From Gammaproteobacteria bacterium (lineage in GTDB: Bacteria > Pseudomonadota > Gammaproteobacteria > Ga0077536): a stretch of DNA of 41,131 nt. Below, one piece after another: positions 8,379-16,851 of this stretch. The notes beneath the pieces are model-generated. The model made no database searches. It was given only the letters and a program-made list of their open reading frames with translations, and was not told the DNA's origin. The stretch spans positions 1 to 41,131 of the forward strand of contig JAIEQK010000060.1 in assembly GCA_019747795.1 (NCBI GenBank), written 5' to 3'. Within the stretch, counting starts at the first letter, position 1; every line of letters begins with the position of its first letter. The translations under genes were made by a program, and so were the position numbers.

Positions 8379-8795
8379 TCAATTCACCGCCGCGGGCGCG
8401 ATCAGTTCCAGGCGCGGGCCGCCCGGGAGCAGGCACATCATGTGGCGCGTGCCGGCGGCGCCGAGCGGCTCGGGCGGGAACTCGACCTCCACGCCGACAT
8501 GCGCCGCCACTCGTGCGGCGACTTCGTCCAGGTCGCGCACGCGCAGCGCCAAGTGGTGCAGGCCCACGTGATGATGGCGGTCGAACGGCGCGGCGCCGGG
8601 CGCGGCCTGCCACAGGGTGACGAGCACCGTGCCGTCGCTCACGAAGGTCGCCGGGTAGTCGGGCTTGCCGCCCACCACGCGGTGGCCGAGGGTGTCGGTG
8701 AAGAAGGCCACCGCGATGGCGAGATCGCTCACGGTCAGACCCACGTGGTGCACGCCTTCGGTCGCGGGCCGCGGAGTGGTGGGCGTGTCGGTCAT
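8379..8795 (-). CDS. VOC family protein (glyoxalase/dioxygenase fold)
   Basis: 138 residues with an AGGAGG site before the ATG. It has the paired beta-alpha-beta-beta-beta modules of the vicinal oxygen chelate fold: HHVGLTVSDLAIAVAFFTDTLG at 16-37 begins module one; HHVGLHHLALRVRDLDEVAARV begins module two; GPRLELIAPAAVN closes it. Metal ligands are likely H17, H81 (HHLAL region) and E131 (LELI). Members include lactoylglutathione lyases, extradiol dioxygenases and resistance proteins, so the substrate cannot be read from sequence. It is first in an operon with the flavin reductase fusion and divergent from a LysR gene, suggesting both are LysR-controlled. Confidence 0.83.
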   Translation of the reverse strand: MTDTPTTPRPATEGVHHVGLTVSDLAIAVAFFTDTLGHRVVGGKPDYPATFVSDGTVLVTLWQAAPGAAPFDRHHHVGLHHLALRVRDLDEVAARVAAHVGVEVEFPPEPLGAAGTRHMMCLLPGGPRLELIAPAAVN

Positions 8796-8920
8796 GGTGA
8801 AAGCCTCCTGTCTGCCCGGCCCACGCCAATCGCGAGCCGTGGCGACAGAGTGGATTGTTCATCTCGCCTGATAAATACTCCGGATTCGATTGCACTCATC
8901 AGCTTTCAGGATCAAATCCC

Positions 8921-9814
8921 ATGGACAAGCTGGCGGCCATGGCGACCTTCGTCGCGATCGTCGAGCACGGCAGCCTGACCGCCGCGGCGCAGGCGCTGGG
9001 CAAAGCGCAGCCGACCATGGTGCGCAGCCTCGCCACGCTCGAGGCGCATCTCGGCGTGCGGCTGCTGCGCAGGACCACCCGCCGCCTGGCGCTCACCGCC
9101 GAAGGGCGCGACTACCTGGACCGCTGCCGGCGCATCCTGGCCGACGTCGACGAGGCCGAGCGCGCGATGGACTCGAGCACGGTGGCCGCGCGTGGCGCGC
9201 TGCGCGTGACGGCGCCGGTGACCTTCGGGCAGCTGCACGTGATGCCGGTGGTGAACGACTTCCTGCAGCGCTGGCCAGAGGTGAACATCGATCTGCTGCT
9301 GCTCGATCGCCCCGTGGACCTGCTCGAGGAGGGCATCGATCTCGCGGTGCGCATCGGCCCGTTGGCGGACTCGTCGCTGGTCGCGGTGCCGGCGGGCGCG
9401 ATGCGCCAAGTGGTGGTCGCGAGTCCCGCCCTGCTGGCGCGGACCGGCGAGCCGCGTACGCCCGCTGCGCTGTCGTCGCTGCCCTGCGTGCGCTTCCTGG
9501 GCGGCACGGCCGCGACACACTGGGTCTTCAGCGTCGACGGCAAGACCGTGCAGGTGCCCATCGCGCCTCGGCTCACCGTCAACCAGGCTTTGCCGGCGGT
9601 GTCGGCCTGCGTCGCGGGTCTCGGCTTCGGCCGTTTCCTCGCCTACCAGGTCCGCGCGCCGCTCGCGGACGGCACGCTGCGCTGCGTGCTCGAGCGCCAC
9701 GAACTGCCGCCGCTGCCGGTCAGCCTGCTCACCTCCGAGCGTCGCGCGATGTCGCACCGCCTGCGCCTGCTGCGCGACGCGCTCAAGGAAGCCTTGCTCG
9801 AGCAGAGCGCATGA
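8921..9814 (+). CDS. LysR family transcriptional regulator
   Basis: 297 residues from ATG 8921; the frame extends 22 codons upstream but LysR proteins begin at MDKLAAMATFVAIVEHGSL as here. N-terminal winged helix-turn-helix (SLTAAAQALGKAQPTMVRSLATLE), then the linker helix RRTTRRLALTAEGRDYLDRCR, then a periplasmic-binding-protein-like effector domain (LRVTAPVTFGQLHV...WPEVNIDLLLLDRPVDLLEEGIDLAVRIG) of the CrgA/aaeR-like subgroup. It is transcribed divergently from the VOC-flavoprotein operon with a 125-bp gap that contains ATC-N6-GAT at 8860-8871, a reasonable LysR half-site pair. It probably regulates that operon. Confidence 0.92.
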   Translation: MDKLAAMATFVAIVEHGSLTAAAQALGKAQPTMVRSLATLEAHLGVRLLRRTTRRLALTAEGRDYLDRCRRILADVDEAERAMDSSTVAARGALRVTAPVTFGQLHVMPVVNDFLQRWPEVNIDLLLLDRPVDLLEEGIDLAVRIGPLADSSLVAVPAGAMRQVVVASPALLARTGEPRTPAALSSLPCVRFLGGTAATHWVFSVDGKTVQVPIAPRLTVNQALPAVSACVAGLGFGRFLAYQVRAPLADGTLRCVLERHELPPLPVSLLTSERRAMSHRLRLLRDALKEALLEQSA

Positions 9815-9917
9815 GAGGTACGTGACTGGCGACACCGGGTGAATGTGACGTATGGTGGGCGCGCGCAGGACCGGCGCCACCTTACAGCACGACAGGGAAC
9901 GTCCGGAGACTCGCGCG

Positions 9918-10430
9918 ATGGAAGATCACCTGCCCTATTCGACCGCCGTGCTGGGCATCCTGTTTACCGCCGTCAACCTGCTGCTGACCGTGTTGAACTA
10001 CCTGCTCGGCCGGGGCACGCAGCTCAGGAACCTGGCCGCCAAGTACAAGGACCGGCTCTACGAGTTGAACAAGCTGTCGCTGCAGTACCCGGAAGTCGCC
10101 GCGGCCTTTCAGGCGGCGGAGCGCGCGGCGGCATTGGGCGCCGCGCCAACGGCAGAGCCGACACCCGCTGACCCGGCCGCGGCGCGGCTCGCTGTCGCGG
10201 CGGCCGAGAAGCTGGCCGCGCAGATGCATGCCTACGTGCGCTTCCGCATCAATTTCTACGAAGAGATCTTCTACGCCACGCGGGGTGGTCGCATGAAGGC
10301 GCTGGAGGACTCCAAGGTGTGGCGCGACTACATTGACTCGCGGCTCGGCCATCCGCTGATCCAGAAGGCGCTGCGCAACGAGCCTGGCATCTACGGCACG
10401 GCCTTCGTCGAATACGCGCTCGAACCTTGA
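9918..10430 (+). CDS. Hypothetical membrane-anchored protein
   Basis: 170 residues from ATG 9918 (the frame opens earlier at 9852 but without signal). One N-terminal transmembrane helix (TAVLGILFTAVNLLLTVLNYLL, about 9-30) is followed by a basic stretch and an alanine-rich, probably coiled-coil region (residues about 38-105). A conserved-looking C-terminus follows with YVRFRINFYEEIFYATRGG and KVWRDYIDSRLGHPLIQKALR. I do not recognise the family; the C-terminal pattern suggests a soluble helical domain on the cytoplasmic side. It stands alone, 104 bp after the LysR gene. Confidence 0.7.
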   Translation: MEDHLPYSTAVLGILFTAVNLLLTVLNYLLGRGTQLRNLAAKYKDRLYELNKLSLQYPEVAAAFQAAERAAALGAAPTAEPTPADPAAARLAVAAAEKLAAQMHAYVRFRINFYEEIFYATRGGRMKALEDSKVWRDYIDSRLGHPLIQKALRNEPGIYGTAFVEYALEP

Positions 10431-10598
10431 ACCGTGGCCTTCGATGTTCGACCAGGTGCGCGATGTCGCCCCACGTGCAACTGCCGCACGCGGCACTGAG
10501 CGAGAGCGTGCCGGCGGAAGCGAGCCCATGAGCGTCAAAGGATGCAGCGCCCGCGGCGACACCATCGGCCGTGTTGGCGAGGAGGTCCAACGTCGTCC

Positions 10599-11351
10599 AT
10601 GTCGGTGATCCAAGGTTCGATGCGATTGAAGTGCGCCGCGCTGCTCGTGTGCCTCGCGCTGCCGGGCGTGGTGGCCATGGCCTGGCTGGCCTTGCCGCGC
10701 CTGGTGGCGGCGCGAACGCTGCCCGTGTCGCTTGAGACGTTGCAACTTGCCACGGCGCTGCAGAACGCCGTCCTGGTCCTGGCGGCCACGATGGTCGGGC
10801 TGTGGACGGCGCCGAAAGTGGGCCTGTCCTCGCCCGTCGTCCTCGCTCTTGTGGGCGGCGGCCGGGTACGCGAAGCCTTGCGTGCCGGTGCGGTACCCGC
10901 CCTCTTGGGCGGATGTGGTGGCGCGCTCGTCATCCTCGGCTTTCACGCCTTCGCGCCCGCGGCGCTGGTCGATGCCTTGGCGGAAACGCGTCTGCCGCTG
11001 GTGGTGCGCGTGCTCTACGGTGGTCTCACGGAGGAGGTGCTCCTCAGGTGGGGGCTGATGAGCGCCATCGCCTGGGCCGCATGGCGACTCTGCCAGCCGC
11101 GCGCGCCCGGTCCTTCAGTCGCTGTCCTGTGGACGGCCATCATTCTGAGCGGGCTGATGTTCGGCCTGTCGCACCTGCCGGCAGTGGCGCATGCGCTTCA
11201 GCCGATGCCCATGTCCGTGGTCGTGTACGTGACCTTCGGCAATACGCTGTTCGGTCTCATCGCCGGCTACCTGTTCTGGCGTCACGGCCTGGAGGCTGCG
11301 ATGGGCGCGCACGTTCTGGCCCACGTGCTCGCCTACCTGGCGCAGGCTTAG
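10599..11351 (+). CDS. CPBP family intramembrane metalloprotease
   Basis: 250 residues from ATG 10599, with AGGAGG at 10580-10585 (ATG 10620 is an alternative). About six to eight hydrophobic segments. The three CPBP/Abi motifs are present in order: EEVLLRWG (paired Glu then Arg), FGLSHLP (F-x-x-x-H) and a late HVLAHV. This is the fold of Rce1 and bacteriocin self-immunity proteases, whose Glu/His residues form the active site within the membrane. Typical bacterial roles include maturing peptides or conferring immunity; no bacteriocin gene is nearby, so the target is unknown. The next gene also encodes a small membrane protein. Confidence 0.85.
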   Translation: MSVIQGSMRLKCAALLVCLALPGVVAMAWLALPRLVAARTLPVSLETLQLATALQNAVLVLAATMVGLWTAPKVGLSSPVVLALVGGGRVREALRAGAVPALLGGCGGALVILGFHAFAPAALVDALAETRLPLVVRVLYGGLTEEVLLRWGLMSAIAWAAWRLCQPRAPGPSVAVLWTAIILSGLMFGLSHLPAVAHALQPMPMSVVVYVTFGNTLFGLIAGYLFWRHGLEAAMGAHVLAHVLAYLAQA

Positions 11352-11443
11352 GGCGGCCAGCCTCCGACGCATTACCAGCGGGGTCATCGCATCCCGGTCA
11401 CTCGCCGATCGACACTGCGCCAAAGCGTGATGCAGGTGTGGAC

Positions 11444-11878
11444 ATGTCGATGGCGGTGGGTCAGACACGGATTTGGTTCAACGGACTGCGTATCACTTCG
11501 GCAGGAGTGGTGGCCTTCGGGCTCGTGCTGGTGTGTTGCCCTGGCTTCACCCGGCGCGCGTTCTCGCTGCTGGTCTACGCGTCTCCTGACCGCCTGGATG
11601 GCTTCGGCGCGGAAGCCGCGCGCTACATCGCCCTCGTTCACGCGGTGCTGGGCGGCGTGATGGTGGGCTGGGGTTGCCTGCTCTACTTAGTCACGACGCG
11701 CGCGCTTTCGCGCGGCGAGCCGTCCGCCTGGTCGTGGGTGACGCTGTCGCTGCTCGCCTGGTTCGTGCCCGATACAGCCTACTCGCTGCTGTCGGGTTAC
11801 TGGCAGAACGCGGTGTTGAACGTGAGCTTTCTTGCGCTGTTCGCGGTGCCGCTGTGGAAACTGCGGCAGCGACGCTGA
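11444..11878 (+). CDS. Small four-helix membrane protein, unknown
   Basis: 144 residues from ATG 11444 (ATG 11450 and GTG 11438 are close alternatives). Four hydrophobic segments: [63 protein letters not shown] and [17 protein letters not shown]. The short polar loops fit a compact inner-membrane protein of the DoxX/DUF-like size class, but I cannot assign a family. It follows the CPBP protease by 92 bp on the same strand. Confidence 0.66.
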   Translation: MSMAVGQTRIWFNGLRITSAGVVAFGLVLVCCPGFTRRAFSLLVYASPDRLDGFGAEAARYIALVHAVLGGVMVGWGCLLYLVTTRALSRGEPSAWSWVTLSLLAWFVPDTAYSLLSGYWQNAVLNVSFLALFAVPLWKLRQRR

Positions 11879-11955
11879 CCGCGCGACTATGCGCCCCGGC
11901 GGCGATCCTTGAGGCACAATTGCTTCGACGAACGACCGGCAGAGGCGCACCTCCG

Positions 11956-12429
11956 ATGTCCGAAGCACCCAGACCACCGTGCCCGCCCTTCGACGCCGTC
12001 GCGGCCCGCACCAAGGTGCGGCTGGCCGAGGACGCGTGGAATTCGCGCGATCCGGCCCGCGTGGCGCTCGCCTATACGCACGACAGCGTGTGGCGCAACC
12101 GCGCGGAGTTCCTCGAGGGGCGCGAGGCCATCGTCGCGTTCCTCACGCGCAAGTGGGCGCGTGAACTGGACTATCGCCTGATCAAGGAGCTGTGGGCCCA
12201 CGACGGCAATCGCATCGCGGTGCGTTTCGCCTACGAGTGGCGCGACGACAGCGGCCACTGGTTCCGGTCCTACGGCAACGAGAACTGGGCGTTCGATGAC
12301 GACGGGCGCATGTGTCGGCGTCTCGCCAGTATCAACGACCTCCCCATCGGTGACGGCGAGCGGCTGTTTCACTGGCCGCTGGGGCGCCGACCGGATGAGC
12401 ATCCGGGCCTGTCCGATCTGGGACTCTAG
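11956..12429 (+). CDS. DUF1348 family NTF2-like protein
   Basis: 157 residues from ATG 11956. The sequence is almost entirely the DUF1348 pattern: [97 protein letters not shown] and a C-terminal [19 protein letters not shown]. The fold is an NTF2-like cone. Members are widespread, often near oxidoreductases, but no activity is established to my knowledge. A CACAAT at 11915-11920 could serve as a -10 element. The downstream neighbour is a sulfite-oxidase-type molybdoprotein, 59 bp away on the same strand. Confidence 0.88.
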   Translation: MSEAPRPPCPPFDAVAARTKVRLAEDAWNSRDPARVALAYTHDSVWRNRAEFLEGREAIVAFLTRKWARELDYRLIKELWAHDGNRIAVRFAYEWRDDSGHWFRSYGNENWAFDDDGRMCRRLASINDLPIGDGERLFHWPLGRRPDEHPGLSDLGL

Positions 12430-12488
12430 TCGCCCGCGCTTGTCGTGCGCGACGCGCCTCGCAAAGATTCACGCGGCAAGACCGGGCA

Positions 12489-13529
12489 ATGACGCAGGAC
12501 AGCGACGGCGAGGCGCGGGAGGGTTCGCGGCGCGTCGCACCCGCGCCCGACATGGCGGTGGCTACGCCGGTGCTGGAGTTTCCCCTGGCGCCCGCGCAGA
12601 ACACCGCGTTCGTCACGCCGAGCGACAAGCTCTTCGTGCTCGCGCATCTCGGTGTGCCGCGGCTCGATGTGGAAACGTGGCGGGTTGACGTGCTCGGCCA
12701 AGTGGCGACGCCACTGTCGATGGACTACGCGGAACTCGCAGGCTTGCCGCAGACCGTCGTGACTACGGTCTTCCAATGCGCCGGCAATCCCCAGGTGCCG
12801 ACGCAAGCCTTCCGGGTGGTGGCCAATGCCGAGTGGCGCGGCGTGCTGCTGCGCGAGCTGCTCGCGCGGGCCGGCGTCGCGCCGTCCTGCACGCATGTCT
12901 GGCTCTACGGGCAGGACCACGGCAGCTACCCTGGCGCGCCATACCAGGAACACTACGTGAAGGACCTGCCGCTCGATTACGTCCTGCTGCACGATGTGAT
13001 CGTCGCCACGCATCTGAATGGTGAGCCGCTGACCGCGGCGCACGGCTTTCCCGCGCGCATCGTCGCGCCGGGCTTCTACGGCACCAACTCGGTCAAGTGG
13101 CTGTGCCGCATCGAGGCGGCGGATCGTCGCGCTAACGGGCTCTTCACCCGCGAGCTCTACAACGACGCGAGCGTCGACGCCGACGCGCCGGCGCCCGTGT
13201 GGCACATCGCGCCGGAGTCGCTCATCGTGACACCGGGCGACGCCGCGGTGCTCTCCGCTGAAGACGTGACGATCGCAGGCTGGGCCTGGGCCTTCGACGA
13301 GATCGTGGCCGTGGCGGTGAGCACCGACGACGGCGCGACCTGGACGCCGGCGCAGGTGACGCCAAGACAGGCAGGTGCGTGGCAGCGCTTCACCTGCCGT
13401 TGGTTACCGACGCTCGCCGGGCGGCACGCGCTGCTCTGTCGCGCGACCGACAGCCAAGGCCACACCCAGCCCTTGGCGGGCGCGCGGAACGCAGTGCATC
13501 GCATCGAGGTGACGGTCGAGTCCGCCTGA
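12489..13529 (+). CDS. Sulfite oxidase-type molybdopterin oxidoreductase (two-domain)
   Basis: 346 residues. The N-terminal molybdopterin domain has DVLGQVATPLSMDYAELAGL, the molybdenum-ligating cysteine in FQCAGN (C97), EWRGVLLRELLARAGV, DHGSYPGAPY and the cofactor pocket RIVAPGFYGTNSVKWL. A C-terminal Mo-co dimerisation domain (immunoglobulin-like, about 220-346) has VTIAGWAWAFDEIVAVAVSTDDG and ends CRATDSQGHTQPLAGARN. There is no haem domain, no twin-arginine signal and no hydrophobic leader, so it appears cytoplasmic, unlike most bacterial sulfite dehydrogenases. The gene is monocistronic or coupled to the DUF1348 gene. Substrate could be sulfite or another small oxyanion. Confidence 0.88.
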   Translation: MTQDSDGEAREGSRRVAPAPDMAVATPVLEFPLAPAQNTAFVTPSDKLFVLAHLGVPRLDVETWRVDVLGQVATPLSMDYAELAGLPQTVVTTVFQCAGNPQVPTQAFRVVANAEWRGVLLRELLARAGVAPSCTHVWLYGQDHGSYPGAPYQEHYVKDLPLDYVLLHDVIVATHLNGEPLTAAHGFPARIVAPGFYGTNSVKWLCRIEAADRRANGLFTRELYNDASVDADAPAPVWHIAPESLIVTPGDAAVLSAEDVTIAGWAWAFDEIVAVAVSTDDGATWTPAQVTPRQAGAWQRFTCRWLPTLAGRHALLCRATDSQGHTQPLAGARNAVHRIEVTVESA

Positions 13530-13710
13530 CAGCGCGCGCTGTGCGCCAGCGCCGCATTTGACGTCGAGTGGTCGAGATGAACAAAGACAAGGCGAGCAGC
13601 TGGTCCGGCAGCTTGGGCTGAGCGAGAAGTGCCAGAGATGCCGACGCCGCCCGATGACACGTCGGGTGTGATGGGCAAGAATCCGCTCTCCATCCTGCGG
13701 GAGCAACGCC

Positions 13711-14022
13711 ATGGCCGTCATCGCCGTCTTCACCTACGAAGTTCGCCCTGGCCGCTTCGCCGACTTCATGGCCAAGCTGCGGAAGGCCGCGAGCCCCGAG
13801 TTCGACAGCCCGGTGATGCCGAAGGCCGTGCGCCTGCTGCGCAATGCCGTGCCGGGTCCGGACACCACCTCCCTCATCCTGCATATCGAATACGAGGACA
13901 TGGCGGCCTACGGCGCGCGCACCGCGTTCGAGAACCAGAACGAGGCGTGGCGCGAACTCTTCGCGGCCCAGCCGGAATCGCCGGAGCGGCTGGTGTCGGT
14001 GCAGCTGCTGACGGAGATCTGA
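13711..14022 (+). CDS. Small ferredoxin-like-fold (antibiotic biosynthesis monooxygenase-like) protein
   Basis: 103 residues from ATG 13711, with GGGAGC upstream. The pattern VIAVFTYEVRPGRFADFMAKL, then VRLLRNAVPGPDTTSLILHIEYEDMAAYGARTAFENQNEAWRELF, is that of dimeric alpha-beta-barrel proteins (ABM-like or related DUFs): a beta strand, a helix after PGR, then strand-loop-strand and a helix near EAW. Members range from quinol monooxygenases to proteins of unknown use. No conserved catalytic residue can be named here. The 180 bp between the molybdoprotein and this gene hold nothing I can identify. Confidence 0.65.
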   Translation: MAVIAVFTYEVRPGRFADFMAKLRKAASPEFDSPVMPKAVRLLRNAVPGPDTTSLILHIEYEDMAAYGARTAFENQNEAWRELFAAQPESPERLVSVQLLTEI

Positions 14023-14207
14023 GCGGCCGTATCAGCGCGCCGCAGCGGGCCGCCAGCGGCAGAACATCCCTTCGAGGACGTCGGACGTAGCGCGTGCGCT
14101 GGCCGTGGCGCGCCCGGGAAGATCCGTGGGGCGCGGATGCCGGCGCGGAGTACAATCGCCCGCAACGCGCCCGGTCGCGCAACCTTGAGAGCCCTCGAGC
14201 CCACACC

Positions 14208-14633
14208 ATGATGCAAATCGACACCGCCCTCTACGAATCCGTCAACCAACTCGCCGAAACGCTGATGGACGCGGCGGAGAAGGACCAGCACAACCGCTAC
14301 TTCGACCTGTACGCCGAACTCGAGGCGCTGGCCGAGGAAATCAAGGAGACCGACAAGGATCATCCCTACGTGCTGGAGACCCTCGGCGACTTCACCCTGG
14401 ACGACGAGGACGCCATCGACGTCTACGAACGCGCGCTCGAGCTGGCGGATACGCTGAACCTGCCCGAATGCCGCGCTTCGATCCAACTCGCCATCGCAGA
14501 CCGCTATCTCGAGATCGGCGATCACGAAGCGGCGCGCACCTACGCCGATGAGACCGAGCGCAGCCTGGACAACGTGCAGAACGAAGGCCTGCGGCAGGAG
14601 CTGGCGGAGCTGCGGCGGGATCTCGGGCAGTGA
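14208..14633 (+). CDS. Tetratricopeptide-like protein
   Basis: 141 residues from the first of two adjacent ATGs (14208, 14211). Acidic and all-helical; residues about 35-130 show two to three TPR-like helix pairs: YVLETLGDFTLDDEDAIDVYERALELAD and ASIQLAIADRYLEIGDHEAARTYADE have the TPR spacing of small and large residues. No signal peptide or membrane segment. A TACAAT at 14151-14156 fits a -10 element. TPR folds bind partner proteins; the partner is not evident. It precedes the HD-domain gene by 41 bp and is probably co-transcribed with it. Confidence 0.75.
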   Translation: MMQIDTALYESVNQLAETLMDAAEKDQHNRYFDLYAELEALAEEIKETDKDHPYVLETLGDFTLDDEDAIDVYERALELADTLNLPECRASIQLAIADRYLEIGDHEAARTYADETERSLDNVQNEGLRQELAELRRDLGQ

Positions 14634-14674
14634 GTGATGGCGCGCGCCGAGACGCGCGCTGAGTTCCAGCCCCC

Positions 14675-15100
14675 ATGAGCACCCTTGAACGGGCCATCGA
14701 GATCGCCGCGCAGGCCCACGCGGGCCAGGTCGACAAGGCCGGTGCGCCCTACATCCTGCATCCCCTGCGCGTGATGCTGCGCATGGAAGACACGGAGGCG
14801 CGCATCGCGGCGGTGCTGCACGACGTCGTCGAGGATTCCGACTGGACGCTCGAGGACCTCGCACGCGAGGGCTTCAGCGAGGCGGTGCTGCGCGCGGTGG
14901 ACGCGCTGACGAAACGTCCTGGGGAGGATCGACTGGACGCGGCGCGTCGCGCCGCGCGCGACCCCCTGGCGCGGGCGGTCAAGCTCGCCGACAACGCTGA
15001 GAACTCGGACCTGGGCCGTATCGCCGCGCCCACCGCCAAGGACTACGCGCGGCTCGCCCAGTACCAGGAAGTGCGGCACATCCTCGAACGGGGCGGCTGA
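14675..15100 (+). CDS. HD-domain hydrolase related to RelA/SpoT (Mesh1-like size)
   Basis: 141 residues, only the hydrolase portion. Motifs: AIEIAAQAHAGQVDKAGAPYILHPLRVM (first His and surrounding RelA/SpoT-like signature), AAVLHDVVEDSDWT (metal-binding HD pair), and VKLADNAENSDLG, where the stringent-response enzymes have VKLADRLHNM. There is no synthetase or regulatory TGS/ACT domain, so it cannot make (p)ppGpp; small single-domain members may hydrolyse (p)ppGpp or related nucleotides. The change of the LADRxHN motif to LADNAEN makes the substrate uncertain. Confidence 0.83.
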   Translation: MSTLERAIEIAAQAHAGQVDKAGAPYILHPLRVMLRMEDTEARIAAVLHDVVEDSDWTLEDLAREGFSEAVLRAVDALTKRPGEDRLDAARRAARDPLARAVKLADNAENSDLGRIAAPTAKDYARLAQYQEVRHILERGG

Positions 15101-15114
15101 ACGTCGGGCGAGTG

Positions 15115-15867
15115 CTAGCGCGCGGTGTAGCCGCCGTCGATCACCAGTTCCGCGCCGGTCATGTAGCGCGATTCGTCGCTCGCGAGATAGAGCGCGGCAT
15201 AGGCCACGTCTTCCGGCTGACCGAGCCCGAAAGGTGTGCTGTCGGCAAATCCCTGGATCACTTCCGGCGTGATGCTGTCCGCCATCTGCGTCACGATCAC
15301 CCCTGGGTGGATCGAGTTCACGCGGATGCGATCGCGCGCGCAGTGCATGGCCGCATTCTTGCTGAGCAGCCGCACCGCGCCCTTGCTCGCCTGGTAGGCA
15401 GCCGCCGGGCCGAAGCCCACCAGGCCGCCGATGGACGAGAAATTGATGATCGAGCCACCTGCGCTCAGGCGCAGCAGCGGCAGCGCGTGCTTCATGCCCA
15501 GGAACACGCCGGTCTGGTTGACGGCGAAGATGCGTTGCCAGGCTGCGAGCGATGTGGACTCGACGTCTTCGATGGCGAACACACCGGCATTGTTGGAAAG
15601 CACGTCGAGTCGACCATGGCGCGCCAGGATCCCCACCATCGCGGCTTCCCAGGCCGCTTCGTCCGTCACATCGAGAGGCAGGTACTCGGCGCTGCCGCCG
15701 GCGGCGCAGATCTCGCGCACGCGAGCCTCACCCTGCGCGTCGTCGATATCGCTCACGATGACGTGCGCGCCCTCGGCGGCGAACAGCCTGGCCTGGGCGG
15801 CGCCGAGGCCGCGCGCCGCGGCGGCGCCGGTGATGAGGACTATCTTGTTCGCGAGTCTGCCGGTCAT
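15115..15867 (-). CDS. SDR family oxidoreductase
   Basis: 250 residues, classical short-chain dehydrogenase. The dinucleotide motif reads ITGAAAARGLGAAQ, with two extra residues relative to the usual TGxxxGxG, which is seen in some classical SDRs. SNNAGVF (NNAG motif), INFSSIGG (catalytic Ser), YQASKGA (catalytic YxxxK) and NSIHPGVI follow. Acidic residues after strand two (SDIDD) favour NAD over NADP. The C-terminus has the tetramer-type LVIDGGYTAR ending. It is transcribed divergently from an HxlR regulator, with a 79-bp gap containing a symmetrical site, so it is probably the HxlR target. Confidence 0.92.
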   Translation of the reverse strand: MTGRLANKIVLITGAAAARGLGAAQARLFAAEGAHVIVSDIDDAQGEARVREICAAGGSAEYLPLDVTDEAAWEAAMVGILARHGRLDVLSNNAGVFAIEDVESTSLAAWQRIFAVNQTGVFLGMKHALPLLRLSAGGSIINFSSIGGLVGFGPAAAYQASKGAVRLLSKNAAMHCARDRIRVNSIHPGVIVTQMADSITPEVIQGFADSTPFGLGQPEDVAYAALYLASDESRYMTGAELVIDGGYTAR

Positions 15868-15926
15868 GTCGATCTCCCTTGCGCGTCTGGCGTGGCATGA
15901 TGGCTACCCGCGACGACCGGCAACAA

Positions 15927-15942
15927 TACCTACGAATCGGTA
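15927..15942. promoter_or_regulatory. Possible HxlR operator (TACC-N8-GGTA)
   Basis: TACCTACGAATCGGTA is an inverted repeat with 4-bp half-sites spaced by eight, ending five bases before the HxlR start codon and 60 bp upstream of the divergent SDR gene. HxlR-family regulators often bind short TAxx/xxTA-type palindromes between themselves and an adjacent redox gene. The base pattern is suggestive only. Confidence 0.35.
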
Positions 15943-15946
15943 AGCC

Positions 15947-16348
15947 ATGCGCAAGACGACATCCATCAACTACCGTAACGAGGCCGAACTCATCGCCCAC
16001 TGCCCGCTGGCCGCGGCAATGAAGTTGTTGGGCGGACGTTGGAAGCTCATGCTCCTGTGGTACATCGGGCACGGACAGAATCGCTACGGACGCCTGCGTG
16101 CGATCATTCCGCACATCAGCGAAAAGATGCTCTATCAGCAGCTGCGCGAACTGGAGCGCGACGGCCTGCTCGAGCGCAGGCAGGAAGGCACGGCAGTGAT
16201 CTACTCGCTGACCGCGCTGGCAGCGAGCGTGCAGCCAACCCTCGCGGCGCTCGCTGAATGGAGCGCCGAGCATCGCGTCGCGGACCGCTTAGCCGACTAC
16301 GACGTGCCTGCGGCCAAAGTCGCGCGGCGACGCGCGACGGGAACGTGA
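15947..16348 (+). CDS. HxlR family transcriptional regulator
   Basis: 133 residues. The family signature is complete: CPLAAAMKLLGGRWKLMLLWYIG (C25 and the GGKW-like helix), NRYGRLRAIIPHISEKMLYQQLRELERDGLLER (helix-turn-helix and wing) and VIYSLTALAASVQPTLAALAEW. C25 precedes the DNA-binding domain at the position of the redox-sensing cysteine in YodB/HypR-type members, so thiol or quinone sensing is possible. It is divergent from the SDR gene. Confidence 0.93.
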   Translation: MRKTTSINYRNEAELIAHCPLAAAMKLLGGRWKLMLLWYIGHGQNRYGRLRAIIPHISEKMLYQQLRELERDGLLERRQEGTAVIYSLTALAASVQPTLAALAEWSAEHRVADRLADYDVPAAKVARRRATGT

Positions 16349-16388
16349 TCGCAAACGCTCATTTGCCCTGACACGGAGGATGCACCGC

Positions 16389-16790
16389 ATGTTCGAGTTG
16401 CTTGAAGGGGGCTGTCTATGCGGTGCGGTGAGCGCGCCGCCGCTGGACGCCGGGTACTGCCATTGCCGCCTCTGCCAGAGATCGAGCGGCGCGCCGGTTC
16501 TGGCCTGGATGACGGTGCAGGCCGCCGACTTTGCCTACACGCGCGGAACGGCGGCCGTGTTCTTCTCCAGTGCGCAGAGCCAGCGCGAGTTCTGTGGCGC
16601 CTGCGGAACCCAACTCGCCTTTCGCCGGCGCGTCGACGCAGGCACGGTCGACGTCACGCTCGCCAGTCTCGACACCCCCACGCGCGTGCTGCCGGAATAC
16701 CACATCTGGCGACAGAGCCGGCTGCCGTGGTTCGAGACGGCAGACGACCTGCCGCGCCATGCGGATAGTGGGCCGGATACGCACGTGTAA
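16389..16790 (+). CDS. GFA family protein (CENP-V fold), copy 2
   Basis: 133 residues from ATG 16389; an in-frame ATG nine bases earlier overlaps the GGAGG ribosome site (16375-16379) and is unlikely to be used. Zinc cysteines: C9xC11G, C24HC26xxC29 and FC69xxC72G. The tail RVLPEYHIWRQSRLPWFETADDLP is the xHIWxxS.LPWF signature found in most GFA proteins. It lies 40 bp after hxlR and 61 bp before the next GFA gene, so the three may be one transcript. Substrate unknown. Confidence 0.88.
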   Translation: MFELLEGGCLCGAVSAPPLDAGYCHCRLCQRSSGAPVLAWMTVQAADFAYTRGTAAVFFSSAQSQREFCGACGTQLAFRRRVDAGTVDVTLASLDTPTRVLPEYHIWRQSRLPWFETADDLPRHADSGPDTHV

Positions 16791-16851
16791 TCGGTGCGCG
16801 GCGCCGTCCGTTGTCCACCCTGCCAGTTCAATCAATGCGCGGAGAATGTCC

